DNA of 64,000 nt from Saccharum officinarum (Eukaryota; Streptophyta; Magnoliopsida; Poales; Poaceae), in contig CM036159.1 in NCBI GenBank assembly GCA_020631735.1, positions 97,642,701 to 97,706,700 of the forward strand, written 5' to 3'. This document shows, piece after piece, positions 1-10,513 of the stretch. Every line of letters starts with the position of its first letter. The stretch's first letter is position 1. Made by a program: the position numbers and the translations under genes. Under the pieces are notes generated by a model. That model saw only the letters and a program-made list of their open reading frames with translations, was not told where the DNA came from and did not search any database.

Positions 1-709
1 CTTGATCACCTGACTTGCATCGTAGTTAAGAAACTGGAATAAAAGAAAGAATGAGAAAGAATTTGATGATAATTACTTTGATCTAGATTAGATCACCTAG
101 ATTTGGTTAATGAACCATCAATGGTAAAAGTAAAATGTTGAAGATAAGGATCTACTTTAGTAAGCTTTTCTGCAAAGGAAAATCTTGATTCTAGAATACC
201 CGTACCTTGATTCCCTAAAGCTAGCATGCCCTTGGAGTCTTTGTCTTAGTCGGGTAAGTCTTGTTGAGTACCTCAAGTACTCAGGGTTTGTTAACCCTTG
301 TTGCAGGTGCGGTTCATGAACAAGTCTGCTTCGAGCCTTGTTGCATGACCGTCGTGGTTGAAGAAAGCGACGAGTAGACTGTGTGGCCTTTGGGCAAGGC
401 ATCTCGCTTGTGTGTTGTAATAAAGTTAATACCGATACTCTCTACTACTGGTTTGTAATAATGTTACATAAGGTTTGAAGTTTGAAAACTGGTTTGTAAA
501 CCTATATTATTGTAAGACTTCCGCTACGTTACTTTACTCTGTTGAATATTTTGAATAAACTGTTGTAATATTGCAATACTCCTGTGATTGGATCCTGTTC
601 GGAGGAAAGCAGGCCTTTTAAGTTATGGTGAACATAAGTACGGCCATCAGAGGTCATTATGGCAATGACGGGTACTTGTGGGCCATCATAATTAGGAGGT
701 TCTGTGACA
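1..709 (+). repeat. 3' part of the 5' LTR of element A
   Basis: Collinear with 9805-10513 and ends in GTGACA directly before the primer-binding site. Differences from the 3' copy include a 5-base indel near 10341, a 3-base indel near 10170 and several one-base length changes in short runs. The LTR start lies left of the window, so the 5' target-site duplication cannot be read. Confidence 0.93.
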
Positions 710-711
710 GC

Positions 712-724
712 TGGTACCAGAGCA
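712..724 (+). promoter_or_regulatory. Primer-binding site, initiator tRNA-Met type
   Basis: TGGTACCAGAGC starts two bases after the LTR end. It differs by one base from the usual plant TGGTATCAGAGC site complementary to the 3' end of initiator tRNA-Met. It sets the 5' LTR boundary. Confidence 0.85.
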
Positions 725-1095
725 TAATCACTCGGGTTATTGTAGTATTACCTTGCAAAACTTCAAAATGATTTGGGTCAAACAAACTTAATACTGATAT
801 TTTGGTCCAAATTGCTTTTGCTTATCTTAATCTATTCTATAGTTTCCTTAGCTCATATTTGAAAGCTTCGTAGTGAAGTATCATGTATAGTGCCCTATGT
901 TATAAAGATTGCATGTGTTACTTAAATCTTTCTGTTAGATCGTAAGTGCGATGCGCATGCATCATGTTTAATTAACCTGCTTAAGCTACCTTCCCTTTTA
1001 AAGTGGTTTGGGTTAAGTAAGGTTCAAATCCTATTCATGCTAACCTTCAGATCCCCCTATCTGTTCTTATCGTCCTAATTCTATCTTGCTATAGG
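725..1095 (+). other. Leader of element A between PBS and accessory ORF
   Basis: AT-rich, with no convincing ORF. It ends in a pyrimidine-rich tract and TATAG directly before the ATG at 1096, which looks like a splice acceptor. A leader intron is therefore possible, but no donor stands out by eye. Confidence 0.4.
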
Positions 1096-1613
1096 ATGGC
1101 ACGTGTGAAGACGACTCCTCGCAAGAAAAGGGTCCGCAAGGAGTGCCGCGTCATCAGTTGGCCGCCAGAGGTGATGGAGCAAGCAGTAGCCGTAATCCGA
1201 ACCCAGATTCGGAATCAGAGGTTGCAAGGCTTACATCAGAAGTGGAGCGACTGAAGCGCAACATGCGTTTTTGGAAACAGTTCCAGAAGGAGTCTTTGGA
1301 AAAGGAGACAGAAGCCAAGGCTCGTGTTCGTGAGTTGGAGCTTTATGTGACACACCTAGAGCAGTACAACACAGTTCTGCATGAGGAAGTTCATAGGCTA
1401 AATGATCTGATGAATCCCAATCATCAGCCCCAGGCAGTAGAAGATGATGTCGGTGCCGTGGTTGTTCCTGATGGAGAGGACAATGAGGAAGAAGATCCAG
1501 AAGAAGATGAACCCATGATGAAAAGTGGGGATGATGCGAGTCATGTCACTGGTGCAAGTGCTCCAGAGAATGAGGATGGAGTGATCGTGATCAGCGATGA
1601 TGATGAGGAGTGA
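1096..1613 (+). pseudogene. Accessory ORF of element A: H3-tail-like N-terminus, coiled coil, acidic tail with SIM-like end
   Basis: A separate ORF lies between the PBS and gag. The ATG at 1096 opens a frame reading ARVKTTPRKK. A one-base loss near 1141-1145 moves the reading into the frame that continues VPRHQLAARG and stays open to the TGA at 1611. Together the two pieces resemble the histone H3 tail: A1, R2, K4, T6, R8, K9, a later K, then PR-x-QLA. No histone fold follows. Next come about 60 residues rich in Leu, Glu and Arg with heptad spacing (about 1218-1410), likely a coiled coil, then a Glu/Asp-rich tail ending VIVISDDDEE, which fits a SUMO-interacting motif. The function is unknown to me; nuclear or chromatin targeting is an inference. 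The frameshift may be real or an assembly error. Confidence 0.7.
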
Positions 1614-1805
1614 AGTGTCGACATGGATGGTTGTGTAATATAGTAGTCTTTCCTGCTTTCTAAGAAACTTAGTGGGTAGTTTCTTGCTTGAGAGCAAGTT
1701 TGTAATGAAATAATGTAAGATAAGTTGTGTGTGTATACAAGTACTGTACTAACTGCTTTTTAATTCAATAAAGCGATGTAAATAAATATAGTTTGTGTAC
1801 AACAG
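1614..1805 (+). promoter_or_regulatory. Spacer with two AATAAA signals and an acceptor-like site before gag
   Basis: After the accessory stop comes a U-rich, 3'-UTR-like stretch with AATAAA at 1767-1772 and again at 1781-1786. The sequence then reads GTGTACAACAG directly before the gag ATG at 1806, a good plant splice-acceptor shape. The arrangement suggests that the accessory ORF and gag could be made from differently processed transcripts. That is inference. Confidence 0.45.
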
Positions 1806-2880
1806 ATGGACGGTACTGGAACTTCCCAAGAAAGGGACAATCCTCCGAATCCCCACTGTTTCCACCCACCTTGGCAGAAGCTATTGCCGCACTGGTTAAT
1901 GCCACTACCTTGTTGGCTCAGAATCAGAATCAGAATGGAAATCAGGGCCGTCGAGGCCGTAACAATGGAGGGGAAACCACTTATGTGGATTTCACCGATA
2001 CCCGTCCACCAGTGTTCTCAAAGGCAGATGAGCCGCTAGAGGTGGATGACTGGCTCCGTACCATGGAGCAAAGTTTGAACTTTTACAGTGCACGGCAGCA
2101 TCAGAAGCCCGTGTTTGCAGCACAACAGCTTAGGGTGCCGCAGGGCATGGTGGGGCGAATCTGGTCGCCGCACGGCCTGCTGGCCACCGTATCACTTGGC
2201 AGGAGTTTCGTGAAGCCTTCAGAGCACATTATATCCCAGATGGTGTCATGGCCATGAAGTTAGAAGAGTTTCTCTCGCTGAAGCAAGGGAACCAGACAGT
2301 TCTACAGTATGTGGGCAAATTCAATCATCTGTCCCAGTATGCAGCGGAATATGTGAACACCGATGCAAAGAAGAAGAGTTGTTTCATGAGAGGTTTGAGT
2401 ACCAGAATCCAGGAAGCATTGGTCACCTGCTATAATGCCACTTACCATGAGATAGTCAATGTGGCTATTGCGTCAGAAGAGAAGTCCTGACTGTATAAAG
2501 AGTCGAAGAAAAAGAAGCCAGTGTTTTCTAGCCCGTCTGGTGCATTAAAAAGCTCCAAAGGTTTGTTTATCACCCTCAGAACCATTTCCGCCCAACTTAT
2601 CGTCCACCGCAATACCAAGCTCAGTCGCAGATGTTTTTTCGTCCTGCCGCAATTCCGCAGTATCCACAGCAGCCGAATGCCCCTGGTATTCGAAACCAGA
2701 CTCCAGTAACCCATAACTTTCCCTGTTACAACTGTGGAAAGCCAGGCCACTTTTCCAAGGACTGCCCGTATCCAAGGCAGTACAATCCCAGTTATCCCAG
2801 AGCTCCCGTACCGCAACAGCAACAACCTCAGAGCAAGAATAATAACCTGAATGTTCAGAAGGGTAAGGGTGAGAAGAAGA
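1806..2880 (+). pseudogene. gag: Gag of element A, frameshifted
   Basis: The likely start is the ATG at 1806. Gag capsid text is readable in three frames in succession: a Gln/Asn-rich linker and TYVDFTDTRPPVF-type sequence from about 1855, then the EEFLSLKQGNQTVLQY region from 2248 to 2487. A stop at 2488-2490 and further shifts follow. A CCHC zinc knuckle (CYNCGKPGHFSKDC) is visible at about 2726-2767, so the nucleocapsid segment is present. Capsid and nucleocapsid would package the element RNA in cytoplasmic particles. At least two frameshifts (near 1852 and near 2135) and one stop make this copy non-functional. Confidence 0.85.
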
Positions 2881-3448
2881 AGACCGGACGTGTGTTCTAC
2901 ACTCGAGCAGGTGTAATCCCAGAGGGAGAACCTATTATGATGGGTATGTTCCCTGTTGCTAATCATCCAGCAGTACTGTTATTTGATTCAGGTGCATCGC
3001 ATACATTCATAAATCGCACCTTTGTTGTTAAGCATGACATTCCAATTATGGGAACACAAGAAGATTTCTTTATCCAGTCGCCGGGGGACGACTGTGTACT
3101 AAGGAGATGGTACGTGACGTACCTATAGAGTTAGGTGGGCATATATTTCCTACCTCAATGATAATATTACAGAAACAGGATATAGATGTAATCTTGGGTA
3201 TGAATTGGATGTACCAAAGAGGAGCCCTTATAGATGCACTGCATAGAACTATAAGGTTGAACCTGCCAGATAATAAATCTCATCTTCTTATCCAACTTCC
3301 TATCCCAAAGAGAACAGTTGAAAGGATATGTGCAACTTCAGTACAGGAGATTTGTGATATACCGGTAGTCTGTGAATTTCCAGATGTGTTTCCAGATGAT
3401 CTACCAGGTCTGCCACCAGACAGAGATGTAGAATTTGTGATTGAGTAA
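2881..3448 (+). pseudogene. Aspartic protease of element A
   Basis: The aspartic protease motif LLFDSGASHTFINR lies around 2978-3020, with the catalytic Asp in DSGA intact. The frame is lost at about 3110-3128, where the ORF stops. The C-terminal part (DVILGMNWMYQRGALID, typical of retropepsin ends) continues in another frame from 3107 to a TAA at 3446. The protease would cut the Gag-Pol polyprotein. A linker toward RT (CEFPDVFPDDLPGLPPDRDV) is recognisable near 3370-3440. Confidence 0.85.
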
Positions 3449-4642
3449 AAACCGGGTACTGCCCCAATATCCCGGAGAGCTTACAGAATGCCACCCAATG
3501 AATTGGCAGAACTTAAGGATCAATTACAAGAGTTACGTGACAAAGGTTTTATCAGACCCAGTTCCTCACCATGGGGATGTCCAGCTCTTTTTGTCAAGAA
3601 GAAAGATCAGACTTTAAGGATGTGTGTTGACTATCGACCGCTGAATGAAGTAACCATTAAGAATAAATATCCGTTGCCTCGCATTGATCTACTCTTTGAT
3701 CAGCTTGCGGGGGCAAAGGTATTTTCAAAGATCGATCTTTGGTCAGGGTACCATCAAATCAAGATTCGACCTAAAGATATCCCAAAGACTGCATTCACTA
3801 CCAGATATGGACTGTATGAGTACCTAGTTATGTCTTTTGGTCTCACCAATGCACCGGCACATTTCATGTATCTGATGAACTCAGTTTTCATGCCGGAGCT
3901 TGACAAATTTGTGGTTGTGTTTATTGATAATATTCTGGTATACTCCAAAAGTGAAGAAGAGCATGTTGAGCATCTCAGAGTTGTTCTGACTCGTCTGAGA
4001 GATCACCAACTGTATGCCAAGTTTAGTAAATATGAGTTTTGGTTAAGAGAAGTGCAATTCTTAGGACATGTGTTGTCAGCCGAAGGAGTAGCAGTAGATC
4101 CTAGCAAGGTGGAAGATATTCTGAATTGGAAATCACCAATCTCAGTTCATGAAGTCCGAAGTTTTCTGGGAATGGCGGGTTATTACCATCGATTCATACC
4201 TGACTTTTCAAAGGTAGCCAAGCTAATCACAGAGTTGTTGAAGAATCAAACTAAGTTCATATGGTCTCCAGAATGTGAGAAAGCTTTTAGAATTTTAAAG
4301 AAGTCATTGACAACTGCTCCAGTTTTGGCACAACCAGATATAGAAAAGCCATTTGATGTTTACTGTGATGCCTCGGGTATTGGCCTTGGTTGTGTATTGA
4401 TGCAAGAAGGCAGAGTCATTGCTTATGCCTCGAGACAGTTGAAGCGTCATGAAGAACATTATCCGACACATGATCTTGAACTAGCAGCTGTGGTTCATGC
4501 ATTGAAAATTTGGCGTCATTACTTGTTAGGTAATACTTGCCACATGTATACAGATCACAAGAGCTTAAAATATATCTTTACTCAGTCAGAGTTGAATATG
4601 AGGCAAAGAAGGTGGCTTGAGTTAATAAAGGCCTATGATTAG
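3449..4642 (+). pseudogene. Reverse transcriptase and RNase H of element A, active site mutated
   Basis: One long frame runs from 3488 to a TAG at 4640. RT landmarks are present in order: [58 protein letters not shown]. The catalytic box reads FIDNILVYS instead of FIDDILVYS, so the second Asp (codon 3929-3931) is Asn, which should abolish polymerase activity. The RNase H domain follows ([14 protein letters not shown], then [12 protein letters not shown], then [11 protein letters not shown]) with its acidic residues visible. The TAG at 4640 interrupts the usual bridge into the HYHPGKAN tether and integrase. Identification is certain; inactivity is inferred from the Asn and the stop. Confidence 0.93.
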
Positions 4643-6198
4643 AAGTGCACTATCACCCTGGAAAAGCAAATGTTGTTGCTGATGCACTCAGTAGAAAGAA
4701 TCATTGCAATTGCATTACTGTGAAGCCAATGGATTACAGTTTATGTTATGAATTAGAAAAGCTGAATATTAAAATAGTTCAACAAGGTCAGTTGACTAAT
4801 GTCACACTAGAATCAACAATCAAAGATCAGATTGTGTCTGCTCAGAGAAAGAATTCCGGAGTAGCTCACATCAAAGAAAAAGTTAGAACGGGTCAACAGA
4901 CAGATTTCAGTATTGATGATGCAGATGTGTTGTGGTTTAAGAACCGGTTAGTGGTCCCAAAGGTTCCAGAGTTACGTCAGCTCATTCTTGATGAAGCACA
5001 TAGCACAAGGTTTTCTATTCATCCAGGAAGTAATAAGATGTATCAAGATTTGAAACAGAAATTCTGGTGGACCAAAATGAAAATTGAGATTGCCAAGTAT
5101 GTGGCTAGATGTGACACTTGTTGTAAGGTGAAGGCAGTAGACCTGAAGTCGGCAGGAATGTTACAACCCTTGCCCATTCCATCCTGAAGTAGGAAGATAT
5201 CAGTATGGATTTCATTACTGGGTTACCCAAGACCTCAAGAGGCTTTGATTCAATTTAGGTCATTGTGGACCGACTGACAAAATCATCTCATTTTATTCCA
5301 GTTAAGGTGGACTATTCTGCTATAACTTATGCAAGAATTTATATTGCACGAATCCTGAGTCTTCATGGGGTACCTAAGACCATTGTATCAGATAGAGGTA
5401 CTCAGTTTGTTAACAAATTTTGGAGACACCTACATGAGTCCCTGGGTACAAAACTTTTGCATAGTACCGCTTATCATCCACAAACAAGTGGTCAGACTGA
5501 AAGGGTCAATCAAATTCTAGAAGACATGTTAAGGTCATGTGCACTTAATTATTCAGACACTTGGGATGAGTGGTTACCTTTAGCAGAATTCTCCTATAAT
5601 AAATACTTATCAAGAGAGTATCAAAATGGCACCGTTTGAGGCATTGTATGGCCGTAGGTGCAGAACTCCATTGAATTGGTCAGAACCGGGAGAAAGATGG
5701 TTTTTCGGTGTTGATCTTGTGAAACAAACAGAAGAAAAAGTTAGGCAGATCCAGAATAATTTGAAAGTGGCTTAGTCCAGACAAAAGAGTTATGCTGATA
5801 AAAGGCGTAGACCTTTGGTATTCCAAGTAGGGGATTATGTTTATCTAAAAGTATCACCCATGAAAGGAGTTAGCAGATTTGGAGTCAAAGGCAAACTCGC
5901 ACCACGTTATATTGGTCCTTTTCAAATCATTCAACAATGTGGAAAGGTGGCATATAAGTTAAAGCTGCCTGAACAACTGTCAGCCGTGCACAATGTATTT
6001 CATGTATCACAAATGAAGAAGTGTCTACAAGTACATGATCAAGTGGTTGATGTTGAGGGAGTTGAACTTGAACCGGATTTGACATATTCTGAACATCATG
6101 TCAGAGTTTTAGATCAAAAAGATCGTGTTACCCGAAGTAGAACAACTAAATGGTATAGAATACAGTGGAATCAACATTTAGAAGAGGAAGCCACCTAG
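4643..6198 (+). pseudogene. Integrase with C-terminal chromodomain of element A, broken
   Basis: The HHCC zinc-binding part is at about 4990-5130 (HSTRFSIHPG, then CDTCCKV). A TGA at 5185-5187 and a frameshift precede the catalytic core. Core text continues at 5265-5639 with IVSDRGTQFVN and GQTERVNQILEDM, carrying the second Asp and the Glu of DDE. A shift and a stop follow (5637 and 5773). From 5815 the GPF-type module (LAPRYIGPFQII) and a chromodomain-like end (VRVLDQKDRVTRSRTTKWY) are readable. The chromodomain is cut by TAG at 6196-6198, where Trp is expected. Such chromodomains are thought to guide integration to modified H3 tails. Confidence 0.9.
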
Positions 6199-6412
6199 GA
6201 AACGGAGGATTATCTGTTAGAGAATTTCCCAGAGTTCTTTGCTTCTATCTAGGTTGCAATTTCCTCTTTAAACTGTAACCTATCCTTTTAAAACCTTTGT
6301 AGTGCAGAAAACCCCTACCTGTTTTGTAGAAAAGTCTTGGACGTGTTTGCTTGACACGTTTCCTTTTCTATTACTTAACTCAAGGCTTTAAATCTCGGGA
6401 CGAGATTTCTTT

Positions 6413-6425
6413 AAGGGGGAAGGGC
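6413..6425 (+). promoter_or_regulatory. Polypurine tract of element A
   Basis: AAGGGGGAAGGG lies directly before the 3' LTR start (TGTAACACC at 6426). It is the usual primer site for plus-strand DNA synthesis and fixes the LTR boundary. Confidence 0.85.
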
Positions 6426-9400
6426 TGTAACACCCCGGGTGTTATAGTGCTAATTAATCTGCCATGTCATCATAATGCATTGCAAAGCATCCCTGTTAGG
6501 TTAACTTTGTTATGCATCAACTAAAACAAGTTTACTTATCTAGGTTGAATGTGTTTCTCAGTGGTGTGCTCCGAACCCGAAAACCCTAATTTTTAATACC
6601 ACCGCAAATGCTTAGTCCATGCCCTGCGTAATTTGAGGTGTGCGACTGTGTTGCACACTAGTGTCAAGTGTAGGGTATGAGCTCAAGTACAACCTCTAAA
6701 ATGAAACTCCAAATTTGAGTTTGAATTGGAGTCCCAAAACTTGTCACGAGTTTTCCGATTCGAATTCGAATTCAAAATTGGGGAAAAATGTAAAAGAATT
6801 TTAAAAGCTAATTGGTCAACCAAGAGTGGCATTTGGTCAACCATGTCATGTTGGTCCAAATGATGCCCTTGGGTGAGGTTTTGATCACTAAGTAATCACA
6901 AATCAAAGTAGCAACAAATTCCAATTTAAAATTCCTCCGAAAACCCTAAATTTCAAAACCATGTTTTACCCCTTTTGAAATAATTCAAAATCTAAGCAAA
7001 ATTTGGGAAAAAGTTCAAAACCAAGTTTGTAAAACTGTTCAAGGGCTACAACTTTGGTGTTTTGAGTTTTCAAAGTTTTAGTGTAAAATGTGGAGCAATT
7101 TTGTAAATAAACAAATTTTAGTTTTGACTCATTTTTGTCCCCAAACTAAGATTTCAAAATGGAGGCAGAATTTGAAAAAGTTTTGAACAGCAAAGTTGTA
7201 GGTCTGGTCAAGATATACAACTTTGATGTTTGGAGATTTTGAAGTTTCAATATAAAATCAAAAGTAATTTCTAAATTACCAAATCCCAAAAATGTGTCCC
7301 CTTTTGAATTTAAACTCAAATTTCAAAATCCAGTGAGAATTTGAAAAAGTGTTCAATACAAAACTTGTAGAGCTTGAAATTCTGAAGATTTCATAGATTG
7401 GAAGTTTTTCAAGTTGTTACATGAATTTGAGAGTAATTTTAGAAAACAGTTTGAAAATTCAAAATTTGGTGCGGGTGCTACAGTGCCGCGCCAATGGTGG
7501 CCGGCCACCGCGCGGTATGGGCGCCGGCGAGCCGCCGTGGCCGCCCAGACCCTTCGTGCGCGGTCGAGAACGCCAGCGCGATGACACGAGCAGTGCAGCT
7601 CTGTAGCCGCGACCGTCGTCTATAAATACGCCGAGGTCACAGTGGCGATTTTTTCGTTTTCTCTGTTTTCGCCATCGTCGCCACCGCAGCTCCGCCGCTC
7701 GCCGCTCGCCGCTGCCGCCACCAAGCCATCTCCGGCCACGCCAACCGCACCCTTAGCTCCGTCTCATCCTTGCGCACCTCGTGAACCAGTTGAGTTGGCC
7801 CAATTCCGCTTGGATCGCCGGGGAGCCGTCGTCTTCCACCTCGGGTCGCCGCCGTTCCCGTCGAACCCCGCCACCGTGGCCAGCCGCCTCCAGAGCCTCT
7901 CAGCTTCAACCGATCACTCCTTCGTGATCGTGGTACGCCCCTGATACTCCCTGACCACTCGCTTTAATCGCTACCGCGTTGTACCGTCGAGTCACCGGTC
8001 ACCGTGGCCGTCGAGCCGCCACCGTCGTCGGTGAGCTGTCACCGGAGCTCGAGCCATGGTGTTTAGTAACAAAATGGAACCGTGGGGTAGTGTAGATGGT
8101 GATGGTGGAGTCGGTTTGTTGACCGAGGCATCGGTCACCGGCCAGCCACCGCGGGAGCGAGCGGGCGAGCGGGAGGAAGGCGATGACATGTGGGGACGCG
8201 GTGTCAGCGAGAGAGAAGGAGAGCAGGCGCGCGCGGGCAGAGCAGGCTGATGCTGGGCTGGGCCGTGCGGCTGGGCCAAGTGCGGGTGCGGGCGCGCGCG
8301 AGCGGGCCGACCAGCTGGGCCGGACCGCGGGAGAAAAAAGAGAATCGGCCCGTTTTCGTTTTTGTTTTTCCTTTTCAAATAAATGAATAGTTTAGTTATT
8401 TGTTTATTTCTTTAAAAATTGTGTAGAGTTCCAAAATTCATGAAAATTTTTGTGTAGGCTTCTCAATGTGTAAACTATCTAGGAAGAATGTTAAATGCTG
8501 AAATTGAGTACTTTGTGCAGTAGAATTAATTAGTTCTAATAAAGATTAAATGCAACTTCCATGAATTTTAATAATTAATTTATTAATCCAAAAATGATGA
8601 AATTTATTATGACACTGTTATAAATCATTCTTAATCCATAGAAAAAGTTTGAGCTTGATTAGGTAAAATTTGATTAACTTCTAATTATGTCCTAATTATT
8701 TAAATAATAAATAAATGTTAATCTGAGAACTTTAAGTGTTGTGTGCGTTTTTGATTGAGTGATGTCCTTAGGTCACTACCCTTTTGTGATCTTTGGCACC
8801 TTAATTCCATGTTTGAGCTCGTTAGTAACTTGTTTAGGTTAAAGCTGGTATCGCTGGAATCGTCGCTACTAGTTAGTAGGTGTTCTGTTTGCGACTGTAC
8901 CGTGAAGGGAAGTTGTACTCCAGTCGTAACTCGTAGCATGTTATCATCAAGCATCATATTTATCATCGAGCATCATGTTAAAGCATGTTATGTGTTCGTG
9001 TAGTCTCCGCTTTCGAAGAAGTCGAAGCCGTCGAGCCAGTTTCCGGAGAAGAGCGATCGTCGGTGGGTTTCGGACCTAACATTGGAGTTCTCGGGTCTGA
9101 GTCAGTCGTCGTGTCCGAGCAAGGCAAGCCCCGGTGCATTTAAACCATACCTTGAATTTTACAAATGTTTTATTATTTATAATATGGTTTACTGCATTAA
9201 GTAATTAGGAGTTGAGTGATAACCCAATTGCTGCATTATCATCCTTGATTATTGTGATATCAACCTTGATACCTGTTTTACGGAAAATACGTAGTATGCT
9301 TCGCTATGCTTAGAAGTTAAGCTTTTAAATGCAATGTTTATATAGCCATGACGGCATATTGAATGAATATTGAAATATGAGAATGAACTTGAAAGATCGG

Positions 9401-10513
9401 GCGGGTGGTTTGGCCACTGCTAACATGCATTGGGAAAGGAGTATCAATCTAGTGTTTCTGCCTTGTCAGTTAAGGTTCGTTCATTGCAAGCCTGTTATGT
9501 TCAAGAATTTGCAACTAGCTTCATGCCTTGGGTAAGCCCAAAATGTTGGTGATTCCATTACGAGAACGTCTAACCTCGCACTGGGAGTGGAGAGATGGCG
9601 GGAGTAGCGTGTACCCTCGGGGCTAGAATCGGGCCGGGTTCGAGGAGTACTGTACTCTCGGGTGGCGATGGACACGTTCTGGTTTTGGGAGATCTAAATG
9701 AGGGTTGATATATGCAAGATTCGGTTCTACATATGTCGTGAGGTTAGGGATCCCCAGCTGGGTATAATCGGTTCGAATCGTCGTTGCTCCTTGGTTATGG
9801 AGACTTGATCACCTGACTTGCATCGTAGTTAAGAACTGGAATAAAAGAAAGAATGAGAAAGAATTTGATGATAATTACTTTGATCTAGATTAGAATCACC
9901 TAGATTTGGTTAATGAACCATCAATGGTAAAAGTAAAATGTTGAAGATAAGGATCTACTTTAGTAAGCTTTTCTGCAAAGGAAAATCTTGATTCTAGAAT
10001 ACCCGTACCTTGATTCCCTAAAGCTAGCATGCCCTTGGAGTCTTTGTCTTAGTCGGGTAAGTCTTGTTGAGTACCCTCAAGTACTCAGGGTTTGTTAACC
10101 CCTTGTTGCAGGTGCGGTTCATGAACAAGTCTGCTTCGAGCCTTGTTGCATGACCGTCATGGTTGAAGAAAGCGACGACGAGTAGACTGTGTGGCCTTTG
10201 GGCAAGGCATCTCGCTTGTGTGTTGTAATAAAGTTAATACCGATACTTCTCTACTACTAGTTTGTAATAATGTTACATAAGGTTTGAAGTTTGAAAACTG
10301 GTTTGTAAACCTATATTATTGTAAGACTTCCGCTACGTTACTCTGTTGAATATTTTGAATAAACTGTTGTAATATTGCAATACTCCTGTGATTGGATCCT
10401 GTTCGGAGGAAAGCAGGCCTTTTAAGTTATGGTGAACATAAGTACGGTCATCAGAGGTCATTATGGCAATGACGGGTACTTGTGGGCCATCATAATTAGG
10501 AGGTTCTATGACA
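6426..10513 (+). repeat. 3' LTR of element A (4088 bases)
   Basis: It starts TGTAACACCCCGGGTGTTA, itself an inverted repeat, and ends TATGACA. The interior is AT-rich (6700-7480), then strongly GC-rich (7480-8340), then AT-rich again. No real gene is seen; the short ORFs in the GC-rich part are by-products of composition. The last 709 bases match the start of the window. The next bases, GTCAA, should be the right-hand target-site duplication. Confidence 0.92.
7620..7628 (+). promoter_or_regulatory. TATA box in the LTR of element A
   Basis: CTATAAATA sits at the end of the GC-rich block in the 3' LTR, a usual position for the U3 promoter. Transcription would start about 30 bases downstream. 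Confidence 0.6.

Larger units (their letters stand above)
1..10513 (+). mobile_element. Element A: Tekay/Del-type Ty3-gypsy chromovirus, left end outside window
   Basis: The window opens inside the 5' LTR: bases 1-709 match 9805-10513 almost base for base. Between the LTRs lie a tRNA-Met-type primer site, an accessory ORF, gag with a CCHC knuckle, a DSGA protease, RT, RNase H, an HHCC/DDE integrase and a C-terminal chromodomain. This order, the 4.1-kb LTR and the TGTAACACC start are typical of Tekay/Del chromoviruses. By eye the two LTR copies differ by about 4 substitutions and 7 small indels over 709 bases, so the insertion is young. Every coding domain nevertheless has stops or frameshifts, so this copy cannot make its own proteins. 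Confidence 0.93.

Noticed and set aside
1096..1172. A true histone H3 gene fragment captured by the element
   Set aside because: Only the first 25 or so residues resemble H3; the text after QLAARG is Ser/Asp-rich and coiled-coil, with no histone-fold sequence, so capture of a histone gene is not supported.
7992..8390. Several ORFs of 60-130 residues on both strands
   Set aside because: They lie in the GC-rich block of the element A LTR, overlap each other in all frames and are low in complexity.
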